The position numbers and the translations under genes are program-made. From positions 30,807,861-30,871,860 of the forward strand of contig NC_059304.1 of the NCBI RefSeq assembly GCF_017591435.1: a DNA stretch of 64,000 bases, read 5' to 3'. Origin of the DNA: Portunus trituberculatus (taxonomy: Eukaryota > Arthropoda > Malacostraca > Decapoda > Portunidae). Shown here one piece after another: positions 11,901-23,763 of the stretch (position 1 is its first letter; every line of letters begins with the position of its first letter). The notes below the pieces were generated by a model. It worked only from the letters and a program-made list of their open reading frames with translations, did no database searches and was not told the DNA's origin.

Positions 11901-11904
11901 TTGT

Positions 11905-13236
<1,332 letters not shown>

Positions 13237-13473
13237 CGAAGGTGTATTGCAGCAGCCTCCCAGATATGTACGTGTGCCTGTGTGAGTGTGGAGCAGCGTC
13301 ATAAGAGAGTACATATGGGTAGTACATATGAGTACATATGTGCAGACTTTAGCTAAAGGGTGAGCGAGGTGTTGGTTGCTCGTGTTTATGAAACTGTCAC
13401 ACCTTAATGGAAGGGACGCTGAGCTAGGCCTCCATGACGGAGGAGATGTGACCCCGGAGGTCACGGGGAGATA

Positions 13474-13517
<44 letters not shown>

Positions 13518-14176
13518 AGGGCACTGGCCAGCCCTGGGATAATTGTCATACGGTACCGTGTAAATAAAGGCATGCATGTGTGAATTGCTTGTAGCCAGCA
13601 TTATCAGGGATATATTGGTAATTAGCGGTTAAGGTAGATAGCGTTACCTAATAAGCTGAAATAGACTCGTAAGGACATTGCCTGGCAGGTGCGACGGCAC
13701 AGGAGGCGTGGTTTGTGGGGCACTGTGTGGCACCGACGAGGACAGAGGACAGGAGTGTAGCAAGAGACCTCGAAGGAACAAGTCGTACTCTGGGGAGCAG
13801 TCAGAGAGTGAACGAGAGACAGAGAGACAGTGAAGTGCCTGACGAACTAACAAAGTGTTACCCGTACTTTGTTGCCGCCCCTGCCCTGTCCTGTGTGCCG
13901 CCGCCACCTGTTCCCGGTGACTCGTGTATAGTTGCTGTAATATAGAGAAATAAGGAAGAAGTGTTTCCTTCTCCCCACTCTGTGTGACTGAGCTGAGTGA
14001 GAGTGGGTGCTATAGAAGCAGACAGCCAGGCCTGAGAGAGCGATCTGCCCGCCGCTCCACCCCAGCCGCGCCGCGCCACCCAGGTAAAGTCCTTCTCCCC
14101 GACACACACGCCCCGAATCCCGAGAAGATTGTGAGGCGTCCCTCCCTGAAGAAGAAGCTGAAGGAGGGTCGCAGCA
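13237..14176 (+). repeat. 5' LTR of the gypsy-type element
   Basis: About 940 bp, aligned base for base with 19424-20378 except for a few substitutions, the length of an internal (GT)n tract (13475-13513) and the missing TGTTG start. AATAAA at about 13563 is a candidate polyadenylation signal that would define the R region. The last bases are GCAGCA. Confidence 0.93.
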
Positions 14177-14178
14177 CT

Positions 14179-14196
14179 TGGTGTCAGGAGTGGGAT
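14179..14196 (+). promoter_or_regulatory. Primer binding site, tRNA-Leu type
   Basis: TGGTGTCAGGAGTGGGAT lies two bases after the 5' LTR. It is complementary to the CCA-bearing 3' end of animal tRNA-Leu(CAG) as I know that sequence. It would prime minus-strand DNA synthesis. Confidence 0.75.
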
Positions 14197-14253
14197 CCTA
14201 AGGGCGTCTTGTGTGTTGTGGCGGAAGGCAAGGTACTACCTGACGGAGGTACA

Positions 14254-15620
14254 ATGGCTGACGGCGAGCAGATCGTGAAGAAGGAAGTTGTGGGCGAGGA
14301 GCCGCCTTCAATGGCTGAACTCATGTGTATGTTGGTGGCGATCCAGCAGGAATTGACTACCGTCAGGCACGAAGTGACTACCGTCGGGCAGGGATTGATT
14401 ACCGTCAGGCACGAAAACGAACTCCAATGTGCGACGCTGAAGAAGGAGATGAAGGAGGAGTTGGGGCGATGGCAGATGCCATGCGAGCGACGGCAGGCCC
14501 AGTGAGAAGAATGAGTGCTCAGTCGCACAGCGCTCATCCCGTCTGCTCTGGGCTAGCGTCCGGCTGGCGGGGTGAGACCGACGAGGAGTCTGAGGGCGAC
14601 GAGACGGAAAACTCCTCGGACTGTCTCCCACCCTGCCCCCCGCTAGCCCTTCCCGCAGCCGCCCCACCCAAGACTGCCTCCCCGCCTCACCAACGGAAAG
14701 CTCGCTCTCCCCCTGCCGCCTCCCGCCTCGAGCTTCCTCCCAGCCAGCGGCCGCCCCCTCTGCGCCCCCCAGGCGGCCTAGACCACAGGAGTTCGACGGA
14801 AGGGTGTCGCTGGAGGCTTACCTGGCCCAATTCGAAGTCGTGGCTCGAGCGCAAGGCTGGAGTCAAGAGGAGCGCGCCCTGAATCTTGTGACAAGTTTGA
14901 AGGGGCCAGCCGTGGAGGTGTTAAGTCAGTTAACACCTGCACAACAGGAGTCCTACACCGACGTAGTGGGCGTCTTGGAGAGGCGCTACGGACACCAGTA
15001 CCAGGCAGAGGTGTATCGGGCGAGGTTCCGGGCCCGAGTCCGAGGACGCGGAGAAACGTTACAACAGCTGGCACAAGATTTGGAGCATCTGATGCGGAAG
15101 GCGTACCCACGGGCATCAGAAGAAACTGCAACGCTGCTGATGAGGATCAGTTCATTGATGCGCTGGAGGACGCGCAATCGCAGATTTACGTGAAGCAGGC
15201 GCATGTTGCAAATCTGCAAGAGGCCCTTGCCCGGGCACTGGAGTTCGAGTCCTTCGTTAAGACTAGCGCCGGGAGGTCCAGGACAGACTCGAAAGAAACC
15301 AACGCTACCGACGGAGCCGGGCGAAGGACGGGCCAGGAGAAGCAGAGCAAGGCCGTTCAGAGGGGCATGTTGGAACTGTAAGGAGACGGGACATAGGAAG
15401 CAAGATTGTCGCCGGTCCCCAGCCCCGCTCGGTCTCATTCCGCCGAGCAGGTGGGGCAGTACGTGTACCAGCCCTGCTGCTGGGGTTGTGGCCAACTGGG
15501 CCACCTCTCTCGGTCCTGCCCCCAGAAGACGCAGGCGGGCAGGAGAACACGGGCGGGAAACACCGCCTGGCTGGGGAGCGGGGCCGCACACCAGCCGTCA
15601 TCACCCAGGCCCCACTCCCG
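14254..15620 (+). pseudogene. gag: gag: capsid-like region and two CCHC knuckles
   Basis: The likely start ATG at 14254 reads MADGEQIVKKEVVGEE and is followed by an HEVTTV/RHENEL heptad-like stretch. A Pro-rich spacer lies at about 14520-14800. The retrotransposon gag (capsid) domain is at 14804-15130, with WSQEERALNLVTSLKG and YGHQYQAEVYRARF. The region ends with two zinc knuckles, CWNCKETGHRKQDC (about 15368) and CWGCGQLGHLSRSC (about 15478), which bind genomic RNA. The reading switches frame near 14470, 14790, 15120, 15370 and 15450, so it cannot be translated as one protein from this sequence. Few true stops occur inside the used frames, which suggests recent or artefactual indels. Confidence 0.85.
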
Positions 15621-15629
15621 CTAACTGGC

Positions 15630-15970
15630 CGCCGCTCTGTCGCCGCTGCAGCTGCTGCCGCCCTCACCTCCCAGGTTGAAGGCGTGATCGATGGACGACC
15701 GTGTTGCCTTACCGTGGATACTGGGGCGGACAGGACGCTCGTCAGGAAGGGCGTCATCGCAGCAAGGAACCTCCCCTTGCCCCACAGAAGATGTGTGGAG
15801 TGACGGGGCACTGCAGCGCGATGCGGGGACCAGTGGAGGCGCGGATAGAGGTGGGAGGCGAGGAGATGCAGCTACCTGTGTACGTGGCTGACCTGGAGGA
15901 ACCCTGCCTCCTGGGTATCGACTACCTGACGAAGGGCCGGGCTTGTATCGACTTCGGGAAAGGAACGCTG
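15630..15970 (+). pseudogene. pol: Aspartic protease domain of pol
   Basis: CLTVDTGADRTLVR gives the catalytic DTGA at 15717-15728. The downstream hydrophobic block EPCLLGIDYL at about 15898 is the usual LLG-x-D motif of retroelement proteases. The two blocks lie in different frames (shift near 15790). The enzyme would cut the gag-pol polyprotein. A linker rich in Arg/Ala repeats (about 16020-16270) separates it from reverse transcriptase. Confidence 0.85.
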
Positions 15971-16399
15971 AGGGTACATGATACGGAAGTGCCCTTACTC
16001 CCCGAGGACGCCTGCCCTCAGGTAGCAAGCGCCCGGTCTGCTGGCCTGGCCTCAGGGAGCAGGACAAGGGGCGAGCAACAACGGCGCCGGGAGGTGAGCG
16101 GGCGCGGTGATCAAGTGGAGCCAGCAGGTGAGGTGCAGCGGCTGCCAGCCGGGCGGGCAGCGGGGAGCGTGGCAACACCGGTCGCCACCAGCGGGCGGGC
16201 GGTGAGGAGCGCGGCGCACCCGGCCGCCACCAGCGGGCGGACAGCGAGGAGCGCGATACAGCCTGCTGAAAGGGACGGTGACGGAAGACGTGTGCCGGAG
16301 CACCTACGGGAGATGCTGCAGAAGAGTATGGAGCGTCTGAGCACTGAGCAAGCAGTACAGTTGCGGAGGATGCTGTGCGTGTACGCTGATGTCTTCTCG

Positions 16400-17106
16400 A
16401 AGGAGACACGGACCTGGGCTGCACGAATCTGGTTCAACATCGCATCGATACCAGTGGCAGCCACCCAATCAAGCACGCACCACGAAGAATACCTCCCGCT
16501 CGACGTCAGGAGATGGAGAAAGCGGTGAGAGGCTTACAGGCGCAAGGTGTGATCGAGAAATCGAACAGCCCGTGGTCTTCTGCAGTAGTTTTGGTGAAGA
16601 AGAAAGATGGGTCGACGCGTCTCTGTGTAGACTACAGAGCCCTGAACGACGTCACGGTGAAGGATTCCTATCCACTACCCAGGATTGACGACACGCTGGA
16701 TGCACTGACAGGTGCCCGCTGGTTCTCCACTCTGGATCTGAAGTCTGGCTATCATCAGGTGGAGGTGGCGGACGAGGATAAAGAGAAGACAGCATTCTCC
16801 TTTGGGCAGGGACTATGGCAGTTCCGCGTCATGCCCTTCGGATTATGCAATGCACCAGCGACCTTTGAAAGGCTGATGGAGCGGGTACTGGAGGGCCTGC
16901 AGTGGAAGACTGCCCTCGTCTACCTGGACGATGTGGTTGTTTTCGGACGCACCTTCGAGGAGGAGCTGCAGAGGCTGGAGGACGTCCTTCTGCGGTTGAG
17001 GAGAGCTAATCTGAAGCTTAGCCCGAAGAAGTGTCTGTTGTTCCAGCAGGAGGTGCCCTTCCTCGGGCATGTCGTCAGCGAGGACGGGTGCGCACCGATC
17101 CACTGA
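16400..17106 (+). pseudogene. pol: Reverse transcriptase domain of pol
   Basis: The open frame contains GVIEKSNSPWSSAVVLVKKK, LCVDYRALN, FSTLDLKSGYHQV (first catalytic Asp), MPFGLCNAPATF and YLDD at 16921-16932. All are canonical Ty3/gypsy motifs in order. The frame closes at 17106 because of a frameshift within the thumb (after FLGHVVSEDG). The next piece continues in another frame (17104-17235, with VRSFVGLCTYYRRFVKDF) and shifts again before RNase H. The core catalytic region itself is unbroken. Confidence 0.93.
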
Positions 17107-17308
17107 AGGTGCGAGCTGTGGCAGAGTGGCCTGTCCCGACCAATGTGGGCGAAGTGAGGAGCTTCGTGGGCCTGTGCACGTACTATCGTAGGTTCGTGAA
17201 GGACTTCGCCAGCATAGCGGCGCCCTGCACCACCTGACAAGAAAAGGGGCCCGATTTTGCTGGGATGCTGGGTGTCAGACAGCCTTTGAGCGGCTGAAGG
17301 AGGCGCTG

Positions 17309-19330
17309 GTGAACGCTCCTGTGCTGCCATACCCGGACCCCGCTTGCCCGTACGTCGTGGATTGTGACGCTAGTGCTGAGGGCGTGGGAGCGGTGCTGTC
17401 GCAGCTGAAGGACGGACGCGAGCATGTGGTGGCGTACTACAGTAACAAGTTCAGTCACGCGGAGAGAAATTACTGTGTCACGCGGAAGGAACTTCTGGCG
17501 GTGGTGAAGAGTCTAGAAAACTTTCACCCGTACCTGTATGGGGCAAAGTTTACTGTGAGGACGGACCACGCAGCCCTGCGGTGGTTGAAGACGATGAAGA
17601 ATCCTGAGGGGCAGTTGGCGAGGTGGATCGGCAGGCTGGAGCAGTACGATTACTGCGTCGAGCATCGCCCTGGGAGAGTCCACAAGAACGCTGACAGCCT
17701 CAGCAGACGTCCATGTGAGCCTGAGTGTCACCATTGCAGCAGGAAGGAGCCAGAAGAAGTCTGCAGGCTGACACGAGTCCATGGCGCGGAGGGTGACGGA
17801 GACACGCTTCTGCAGGAGGCGCAGAGGAAGGACCCGGATCTCCACCCAGTAGTAAAGTGGCTGGAGGAAGGTCAAGGTCGCCCTGGCGAGCAAGAAGTGG
17901 CAGCCCTGAGCCCAGCTACGAGATTCTACTGGAGGCAGTGGGACACGCTGAAATTGAGTAGAGGAGTACTGGTGAAGAAGTGGCTGACACCTGACGGAGG
18001 GATGATGTACTGGCAGACAGTCATTCCTCGTGATATGAGAGCTAGCCTGATGCGGGAGATGCATGAGGGCGTCGCCAGTGGGCATCTAGGAGTGAAGAAG
18101 ACACTCAGTCGTCTACGACAGCGGTTCTACTGGCTGGGGATGCGCAAGGATGTACAAGAATGGTGCCGAGTGTGCGACACCTGTAACGCCAAGAAGGGAC
18201 CAGCACGGAAGGGTAGAGCGCCGCTACAGCTGTATCAGGTGGGAGCCCCGATGGAGCGAGTAGCAGTAGACATCGTGGGGCCGCTACCCGCGACTGCAGC
18301 TGGCAATCGTTACATCTGTGTTGCCATGGACTACTTCACGAAATGGCCCGAGGCGTACGCACTGCCGAACCATGAAGCAGTGACTGTAGCAGAGGTACTG
18401 GTGGAGCAGTTCTTCACCAGGTTTGGTGTGCCTGGAGAGCTGCATTCCGATCAAGGCCGCGAGTTTGAGTCGGAGGTATTCGGCGAGTGTTGCCAGCTAA
18501 TGGGCCTGCGGAAGACGAGGACAACACCACTGAGGCCGCAGTCTGACGGGATGGTGGAGCGCTTCAACAGGACACTGGCTCAGGAACTGGCCAAATACTG
18601 TACAGAGGGACAGACAGAGTGGGACCGGAAGCTTCCCGCTCTGCTCATGGCATACAGGTCTGCCGCGCACGAGGCCACCACCTACACGCCGGCCCGGCTT
18701 ATGATGGGCCGGGAGCTTCGCCTGCCGGTGGACTTGACAACAGGACGCCCTCCAGATGAAGAACTGCCTACTGTGGCCACGGACTACGCCATAGCACTGC
18801 AGGAGCGGCTAGTGGAGGCTCATCATCAGGTGCGAGGACGACTTAAGCTGGCAGGCGAGGCCATGAGGCACCGCTATGACCGGGGAAGTCGCGCGGCTGA
18901 GTTTGCAGTTGGCGACAAGGTGTGGCTTTACAACCCCCGCCGGCGGAAAGGTCTCTCACCGAAGCTGCAGAGCCCCTGGGAGGGGCCATACACTGTCATC
19001 GAGAAGGTGTCGGAGGTAACCTTCCGTATTCGTCGAGGACAACGCGGGAAGCCCAAGATAATTCATGCTGACCGACTGTGGAGATACCACGGGCCGGGGA
19101 AGTTCACCTGGGGCCAAGCCCCGTGTGACAGCAGCAGTGAGGAGGAGGAAGCTGCCCTTGCTATAGTAGCAGAGGACGTAACGGGGCCTGACGCCGGCCT
19201 CGTGGGCAGCGAGGACGGTGGAGCGGGGATGAAGAAGCTGAGTCAGGAGTGGGTGACTCACCGCCAGCCGCCGCCCGCCGCCCACCCCGCCAGCGTCGAC
19301 CACCACGGAGATTGCAGGACTATATTCTAG
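17309..19330 (+). CDS. pol: pol: RNase H and integrase, long intact frame
   Basis: 673 codons without a break. RNase H spans about residues 1-130: VDCDASAEGVG with Asp20, the Glu in TRKELLAV, the Asp in VRTDHAALRWL, and HKNADSLSRR. The integrase zinc region has H-x-x-x-x-x-x-x-H in MHEGVASGHLG and WCRVCDTC. The catalytic core has Asp321 (VAVDIVGPLP), Asp381 (HSDQGREF) and Glu417 (DGMVERFN), giving D-x35-E. The C-terminus has FAVGDKVWLYNPRR and an acidic tail (SSSEEEEAA). No chromodomain is evident. The first Met is internal to pol; the true upstream start is the gag-pol polyprotein. The frame closes about 95 bp before the 3' LTR. Confidence 0.92.
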   Translation: MNAPVLPYPDPACPYVVDCDASAEGVGAVLSQLKDGREHVVAYYSNKFSHAERNYCVTRKELLAVVKSLENFHPYLYGAKFTVRTDHAALRWLKTMKNPEGQLARWIGRLEQYDYCVEHRPGRVHKNADSLSRRPCEPECHHCSRKEPEEVCRLTRVHGAEGDGDTLLQEAQRKDPDLHPVVKWLEEGQGRPGEQEVAALSPATRFYWRQWDTLKLSRGVLVKKWLTPDGGMMYWQTVIPRDMRASLMREMHEGVASGHLGVKKTLSRLRQRFYWLGMRKDVQEWCRVCDTCNAKKGPARKGRAPLQLYQVGAPMERVAVDIVGPLPATAAGNRYICVAMDYFTKWPEAYALPNHEAVTVAEVLVEQFFTRFGVPGELHSDQGREFESEVFGECCQLMGLRKTRTTPLRPQSDGMVERFNRTLAQELAKYCTEGQTEWDRKLPALLMAYRSAAHEATTYTPARLMMGRELRLPVDLTTGRPPDEELPTVATDYAIALQERLVEAHHQVRGRLKLAGEAMRHRYDRGSRAAEFAVGDKVWLYNPRRRKGLSPKLQSPWEGPYTVIEKVSEVTFRIRRGQRGKPKIIHADRLWRYHGPGKFTWGQAPCDSSSEEEEAALAIVAEDVTGPDAGLVGSEDGGAGMKKLSQEWVTHRQPPPAAHPASVDHHGDCRTIF

Positions 19331-19410
19331 ATGAGGAAACAGATTTGAGTAGCTAGGATGTAAAATGTGGAGGACGAGACTAGGGAAATAGTCGAGACGA
19401 CTATTTATGT

Positions 19411-19423
19411 GGGAGGGGGGCAG
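19411..19423 (+). promoter_or_regulatory. Polypurine tract
   Basis: GGGAGGGGGGCAG lies immediately before the TGTTGC start of the 3' LTR. It would prime plus-strand DNA synthesis. Confidence 0.85.
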
Positions 19424-19668
19424 TGTTGCGAAGGTGTATTGCAGCAGCCTCCCAGATATGTACGTGTGCCTGTGTGAGTGTGGAGCAGCGTCATAAGAGA
19501 GTACATATGGGTAGTACATATGAGTACATATGTGCAGACTTTAGCTAAAGGGTGAGCGAGGTGTTGGTTGCTCGTGTTTATGAAACTGTCACACCTTAAT
19601 GGAAGGGACGCTGAGCTAGGCCTCCATGACGGAGGAGATGTGACCCCGGAGGTCACGGGAGATAAGAT

Positions 19669-19716
<48 letters not shown>

Positions 19717-20376
19717 TGAGGGCACTGGCCAGCCCTGGGATAATTGTCATACGGTACCGTGTAAATAAAGGCATGCATGTGTGAATTGCTTGTAGCCAGC
19801 ATTATCAGGGATATATTGGTAATTAGCGGTTAAGGTAGATAGCGTTACCTAATAAGCTGAAATAGACTCGTAAGGACATTGCCTGGCAGGTGCGACGGCA
19901 CAGGAGGCGTGGTTTGTGGGGCACTGTGTGGCACCGACGAGGACAGAGGACAGGAGTGTAGCAAGAGACCTCGAAGGAACAAGTCGTACTCTGGGGAGCA
20001 GTCAGAGAGTGAACGAGAGACAGAGAGACAGTGAAGTGCCTGACGAACTAACAAAGTGTTACCCGTACTTTGTTGCCGCCCCTGCCCCGTCCTGTGTGCC
20101 GCCGCCACCTGTTCCCGGTGACTCGTGTATAGTTGCTGTAATATAGAGAAATAAGGAAGAAGTGTTTCCTTCTCCCCACTCTGTGTGACTGAGCTGAGTG
20201 AGAGTGGGTGCTATAGAAGCAGACAGCCAGGCCTGAGAGAGCGATCTGCCCGCTGCTCCACCCCAGCCGCGCCGCGCCACCCAGGTAAAGTCCTTCTCCC
20301 CGACACACACGCCCCGAATCCCGAGAAGATTGTGAGGCGTCCCCTCCCTGAAGAAGAAGCTGAAGGAGGGTCGCAG

Positions 20377-20378
<2 letters not shown>
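19424..20378 (+). repeat. 3' LTR of the gypsy-type element
   Basis: 955 bp, TGTTGC...GCAGCA, including a (GT)n tract at about 19671-19713. It differs from the 5' LTR at only a handful of sites, for example C for T near 20088 and an extra C near 20341. A TA array follows directly. Confidence 0.95.

Positions 20379-20470
<92 letters not shown>
20379..20470. repeat. (AT)n microsatellite
   Basis: Begins at the last base of the 3' LTR, hiding any target-site duplication. Confidence 0.95.
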
Positions 20471-20473
<3 letters not shown>

Positions 20474-21190
20474 CTACGGGCAATGTGGGCGACCGCCCAC
20501 GGCGAAATCTATTTGGGATTTGGAGACGCAGGAACGCCCCTCCGACTACCTTCTCAAAAAAAGAAAAAAAAAAATCTCCAATTTTCTACACCAATGCCAC
20601 TAACTTCCACGCCAAGTTAGAGAAGTGGTGGGTGGGGGTCATGTATACAGGGTGTGTTTCAAAAGAAAAAGGCAAGGAGTAGGGGGGGATATCAACTTTT
20701 GCCTCTGGGCTGAGATCTGGCGACCGCTGGCAACTCCCAACCCGTGCAACGGAGAAGAGGTAATTTATATAATCTTTGTAGGTGACGGAATGTCTTTAGT
20801 ATGGTAGTGCCACTTCAAGATTAGTATGGTGGTATACGCGCGTGCTGTCCGCCCCATGATTTCCTTGGAATCCTCCCATGATTATGTTTATTTATCTTCA
20901 TCATCCCTGATATTATAAATTACTGGATTTTTTTTTTATTTATAAAAATAATCATGCATTATCTAAGATTAATAATAGGTAATATTATAAGAGTAATATA
21001 AGGAAAATCGGAAATAGAAAATCATTGTAATGATCAAAACAATTTGTCACTGAAGACTGGTCACTCACGGACTCACCAATCGGCAATCAGCTGATATAAC
21101 CACAACAAAGAAAGTAGTAAACAACTTATCATAGCAGAAAGGATTCTGGTGTTGCATGGAGAGTGACGCAAGGTTTTGAAGAAAAAGATA
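20471..21190. other. No recognisable gene
   Basis: Contains a short palindrome (GGGCGACCGCCC near 20488), A-rich runs and a TACAGGGTGTGTTTCAAAAG motif at about 20645 that looks like a transposon end but has no partner that I found. Confidence 0.5.
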
Positions 21191-21202
21191 TTGTTTTAGA
21201 AA

Positions 21203-21409
21203 ATGAATCCTGCTAACCACGGGCAATGTCACATTCGCCGAAATTCTCGAGATGGGAGAAGTGAAGGTGTAAATCGGGAGGAGCTTGAGCACACTGATAT
21301 AAGCCAGAACGGGATAGAGAGTTTAGAAGAGACTCCATCACACAAAGGTGAGGAAAAAAACAATTATTATGACTGTGAGGCACAAAAGACTGCACCAAAA
21401 TCAAGTTAG
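21203..21409 (+). CDS. Small unassigned open frame
   Basis: 68 codons, MNPANHGQCHIRRNSRD..., polar and charged, with no membrane segment and no family I recognise. It could be a short first exon, since GTATTT follows the stop codon closely, or chance. No promoter is evident. Low confidence. Confidence 0.2.
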   Translation: MNPANHGQCHIRRNSRDGRSEGVNREELEHTDISQNGIESLEETPSHKGEEKNNYYDCEAQKTAPKSS

Positions 21410-21604
21410 GTATTTTTGTTCTTGGTTTTACGTCAGTGACTGTGAGGATGGCACATCAATTGATCTTTACTATTAGTCCTTGTTGGGGTATATCTAGAGA
21501 ATGAGGCCTTCCTTTTCGCCACTAGACCTCTCCCTATCACCAGCAAAGTTGGGGACCTGTTGGGAAATCGAGGTTTTTTGTGTGCGGAAAGCCAATATAG
21601 ACAA

Positions 21605-23763
21605 TGAGATAGGTAGCCAGATCAGAGAGAAGAAGAGGGCATATAGAGAGTTGCAGAAAAGTGGGGAAGATGTAGATTTGATTAGGTACAGACAGGTCAG
21701 ATGTGATTTGAGTAAGGTTATAAAAAAAAGTAAAAGGCAGGCAGAGATAAAACTAGCTAGAGCTGGGAGTAAAGATCCCAAAAAATTATATAGTTATTAC
21801 AAGGTCAGTGATAAAAGAAATAAGGATAGGATTGGACCACTCAGAAAAGATGGTGTAGTAGTGGATCAAAATGAAGACATAGTAGAATTATTGAATGAAC
21901 AATTTTCTTCAGTATTTACTAAAGAATAGAAAATCCTGTTACAAACAGTGCGACGAGTAGTTTAAGAGCTTTAGAAAATATTGATATAAAACCGGGAATT
22001 ATTAGGAAATTTATTCTTGAACTAGACGATAGGAAAGCTAGTGGTCCTGATGAGCTACATGCCAGAGTACTTAGGGAGGGTGTAGACAGTATTTCTGAAG
22101 CACTTAAGTTAATCTTTGAAAGATCACTTAGGTTTGCTGAGATACCTCAGGACTGGAAGTTATCTAATGTTACTCCAATATTTAAAAAAGGTAGGAAGGA
22201 TGATGCTAATAATTATAGACCGATCAGTTTAACTAGTATAGTATGTAAGATACTAGAGAAAATCATTAAGGGTAGTATTTGGGAGCATTTAAATGAGAAT
22301 AGATTAATTAGAGATACCCAACATGGCTTTAGATCAGGGAGGTCCTGTCTTACAAATTTGCTCGATATCTTAGAATATATTACCAAGGAGTTAGATGATG
22401 GAAATAGCATAGATGTTATATATCTAGATTTTAGCAAGGCGTTTGATAAGGTACCGCATAGGAGGCTAGTGTACAAATTGAGACTACATGGGATAGGGGT
22501 AGGTTAGTTGATTGGATTAGTGAATGGCTTTCTGATAGGAAACAGAGAGTAGTATTAAATGGGGCAATGTCTGAGTGGAAGGAAGTGGTTAGTGGGTACC
22601 CCAAGGATCAGTGCTAGGACCTCTTCTTTTCTTGGTGTACATTAACGATTTAGATATAGGAATTAGTAGCAAAGTATCAAAGTTTGCAGATGATACTAAG
22701 ATAGCATGTGCAGTACAGGGTGAAAAGGACAATTACAGAATACAACGAGACCTGGACAGGCTGATAGCATGGGCAGACAGGTGGCAGATGGAGTTTAATT
22801 CTAAAAAGTGTCGGGTTATGCATTTAGGTAAAGACAACACAAACTTTAACTATGAGATGGAGGGATGTTGGCTAGAGGCAGTAGAGGAAGGAAAGGATTT
22901 AGGAGTAGTGATAGACAGGACTATGAAATTTTCAAAGCAATGTTTAGAAGCAAGAAATAGGGCAAATAGGATCCTGGGTTTTATAAATAGAAATGTTAGT
23001 TATAGAAGTAAGGAAGTGGTGCGTAGTTTATATAATTCCTATGTTAGGCCCCATTTAGAGTATTGCATACAGGCCTGGTCACCCCACTATAGGCAGGATA
23101 TCAACATGTTAGAAGCAGTTCAGAGAAGAGCAACTAGGATGATACCAGCATTAAAGCGCCTGGAGTATAGAGATAGATTAAAGGAATTAAACATGTTTTC
23201 ATTTGAGAGGAGATGTATAAGAGGGGATATGATAGAGTTATTTAAAATGTTCTCAGATACAAACTACATAGATGTGAGATCTTTCTTTACCTTAGAGGAG
23301 GGAAATAGGACTAGAAATCATGGCAGGAAGATTAGAAAGCAAGGCTGCAGGTTAGATAGAAGAAAATATTTCTTTAGACATAGGGTGGTAGACTTCTGGA
23401 ATGCATTGCCAGAGACGGTTGTAAATAGCACTAGTTTGACAATGTTTAAAACAGATTAGATAAGCACTTAAATTTATTAGATTTATAATTATGTATAGCA
23501 CTGCATGATAGTTTTTATAAGAAATTTACTAGAGTTAAACAAGACATGATCCCCATGTATGGGGACCACAAATTGTAGAGGATTTCGCTGCAGGACTTAG
23601 CCCTGTTAATGGGCCAAATATTTAGAATTAGTATATAATGTATTGTGTACTTGTAAGTGTATCTTTAAGTACTGATGACGAGGTCGCTGTGCGACTGATA
23701 CAGGATAACCTAGATGGGCCCTGGTGGCCCTTTGTTATCCTATTGTTTATGTTATGTTATGAC
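21605..23763 (+). mobile_element. CR1-like non-LTR element, 5'-truncated copy
   Basis: Matches 51140-53306 closely in sequence and order. It starts inside ORF2 at GAGATAGGTAGCC and keeps the whole reverse transcriptase, a 3' UTR and a pentanucleotide tail of TTATG units at about 23748-23762. The endonuclease and ORF1 present in the other copy are missing, as expected of incomplete target-primed reverse transcription. Confidence 0.9.
21610..23459 (+). pseudogene. CR1-like ORF2: reverse transcriptase
   Basis: The upstream linker (GSQIREKKRAYRELQ) lies in 21501-21929. Reverse transcriptase blocks run from about 22000: ANNYRPISLTSIVCKILE, QHGFRSGRSCLTNLL, and VIYLDFSKAFDKVPHRRL (catalytic Asp). 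After two frame changes near 22500 and 22600, the open frame 22611-23459 has VLGPLLFLVYINDL-type sequence, KFADDTKIA (FADD catalytic pair), and the thumb RPHLEYCIQAWSPHY. The C-terminal signature is FWNALPETVVNSTSL. Both mid-domain breaks coincide with shortened G runs. The protein is not translatable as a whole. Confidence 0.9.

Larger units (their letters stand above)
13237..20378 (+). mobile_element. Ty3/gypsy-type LTR retrotransposon, full length
   Basis: Two LTRs (13237-14176, 19424-20378), a tRNA-Leu-type primer site, gag with zinc knuckles, protease, reverse transcriptase, RNase H and integrase in the Ty3/gypsy order, and a purine tract. LTR termini are TGTTGC...GCAGCA in the 3' copy. 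The 5' LTR lacks the first five bases. No target-site duplication is readable, because a TA array follows the 3' LTR. No envelope-like frame is present. The LTRs are almost identical, so insertion was recent, yet gag-pol has many frame changes. Confidence 0.95.

Noticed and set aside
15621..16424. 267-codon minus-strand open frame
   Set aside because: Shadow of GC-rich pol on the plus strand; Arg/Pro/Ser-rich with no motif.
17309..19330. Chromodomain at the integrase C-terminus (chromovirus)
   Set aside because: After the basic segment the tail is acidic and unstructured; the aromatic cage pattern of a chromodomain is not visible.
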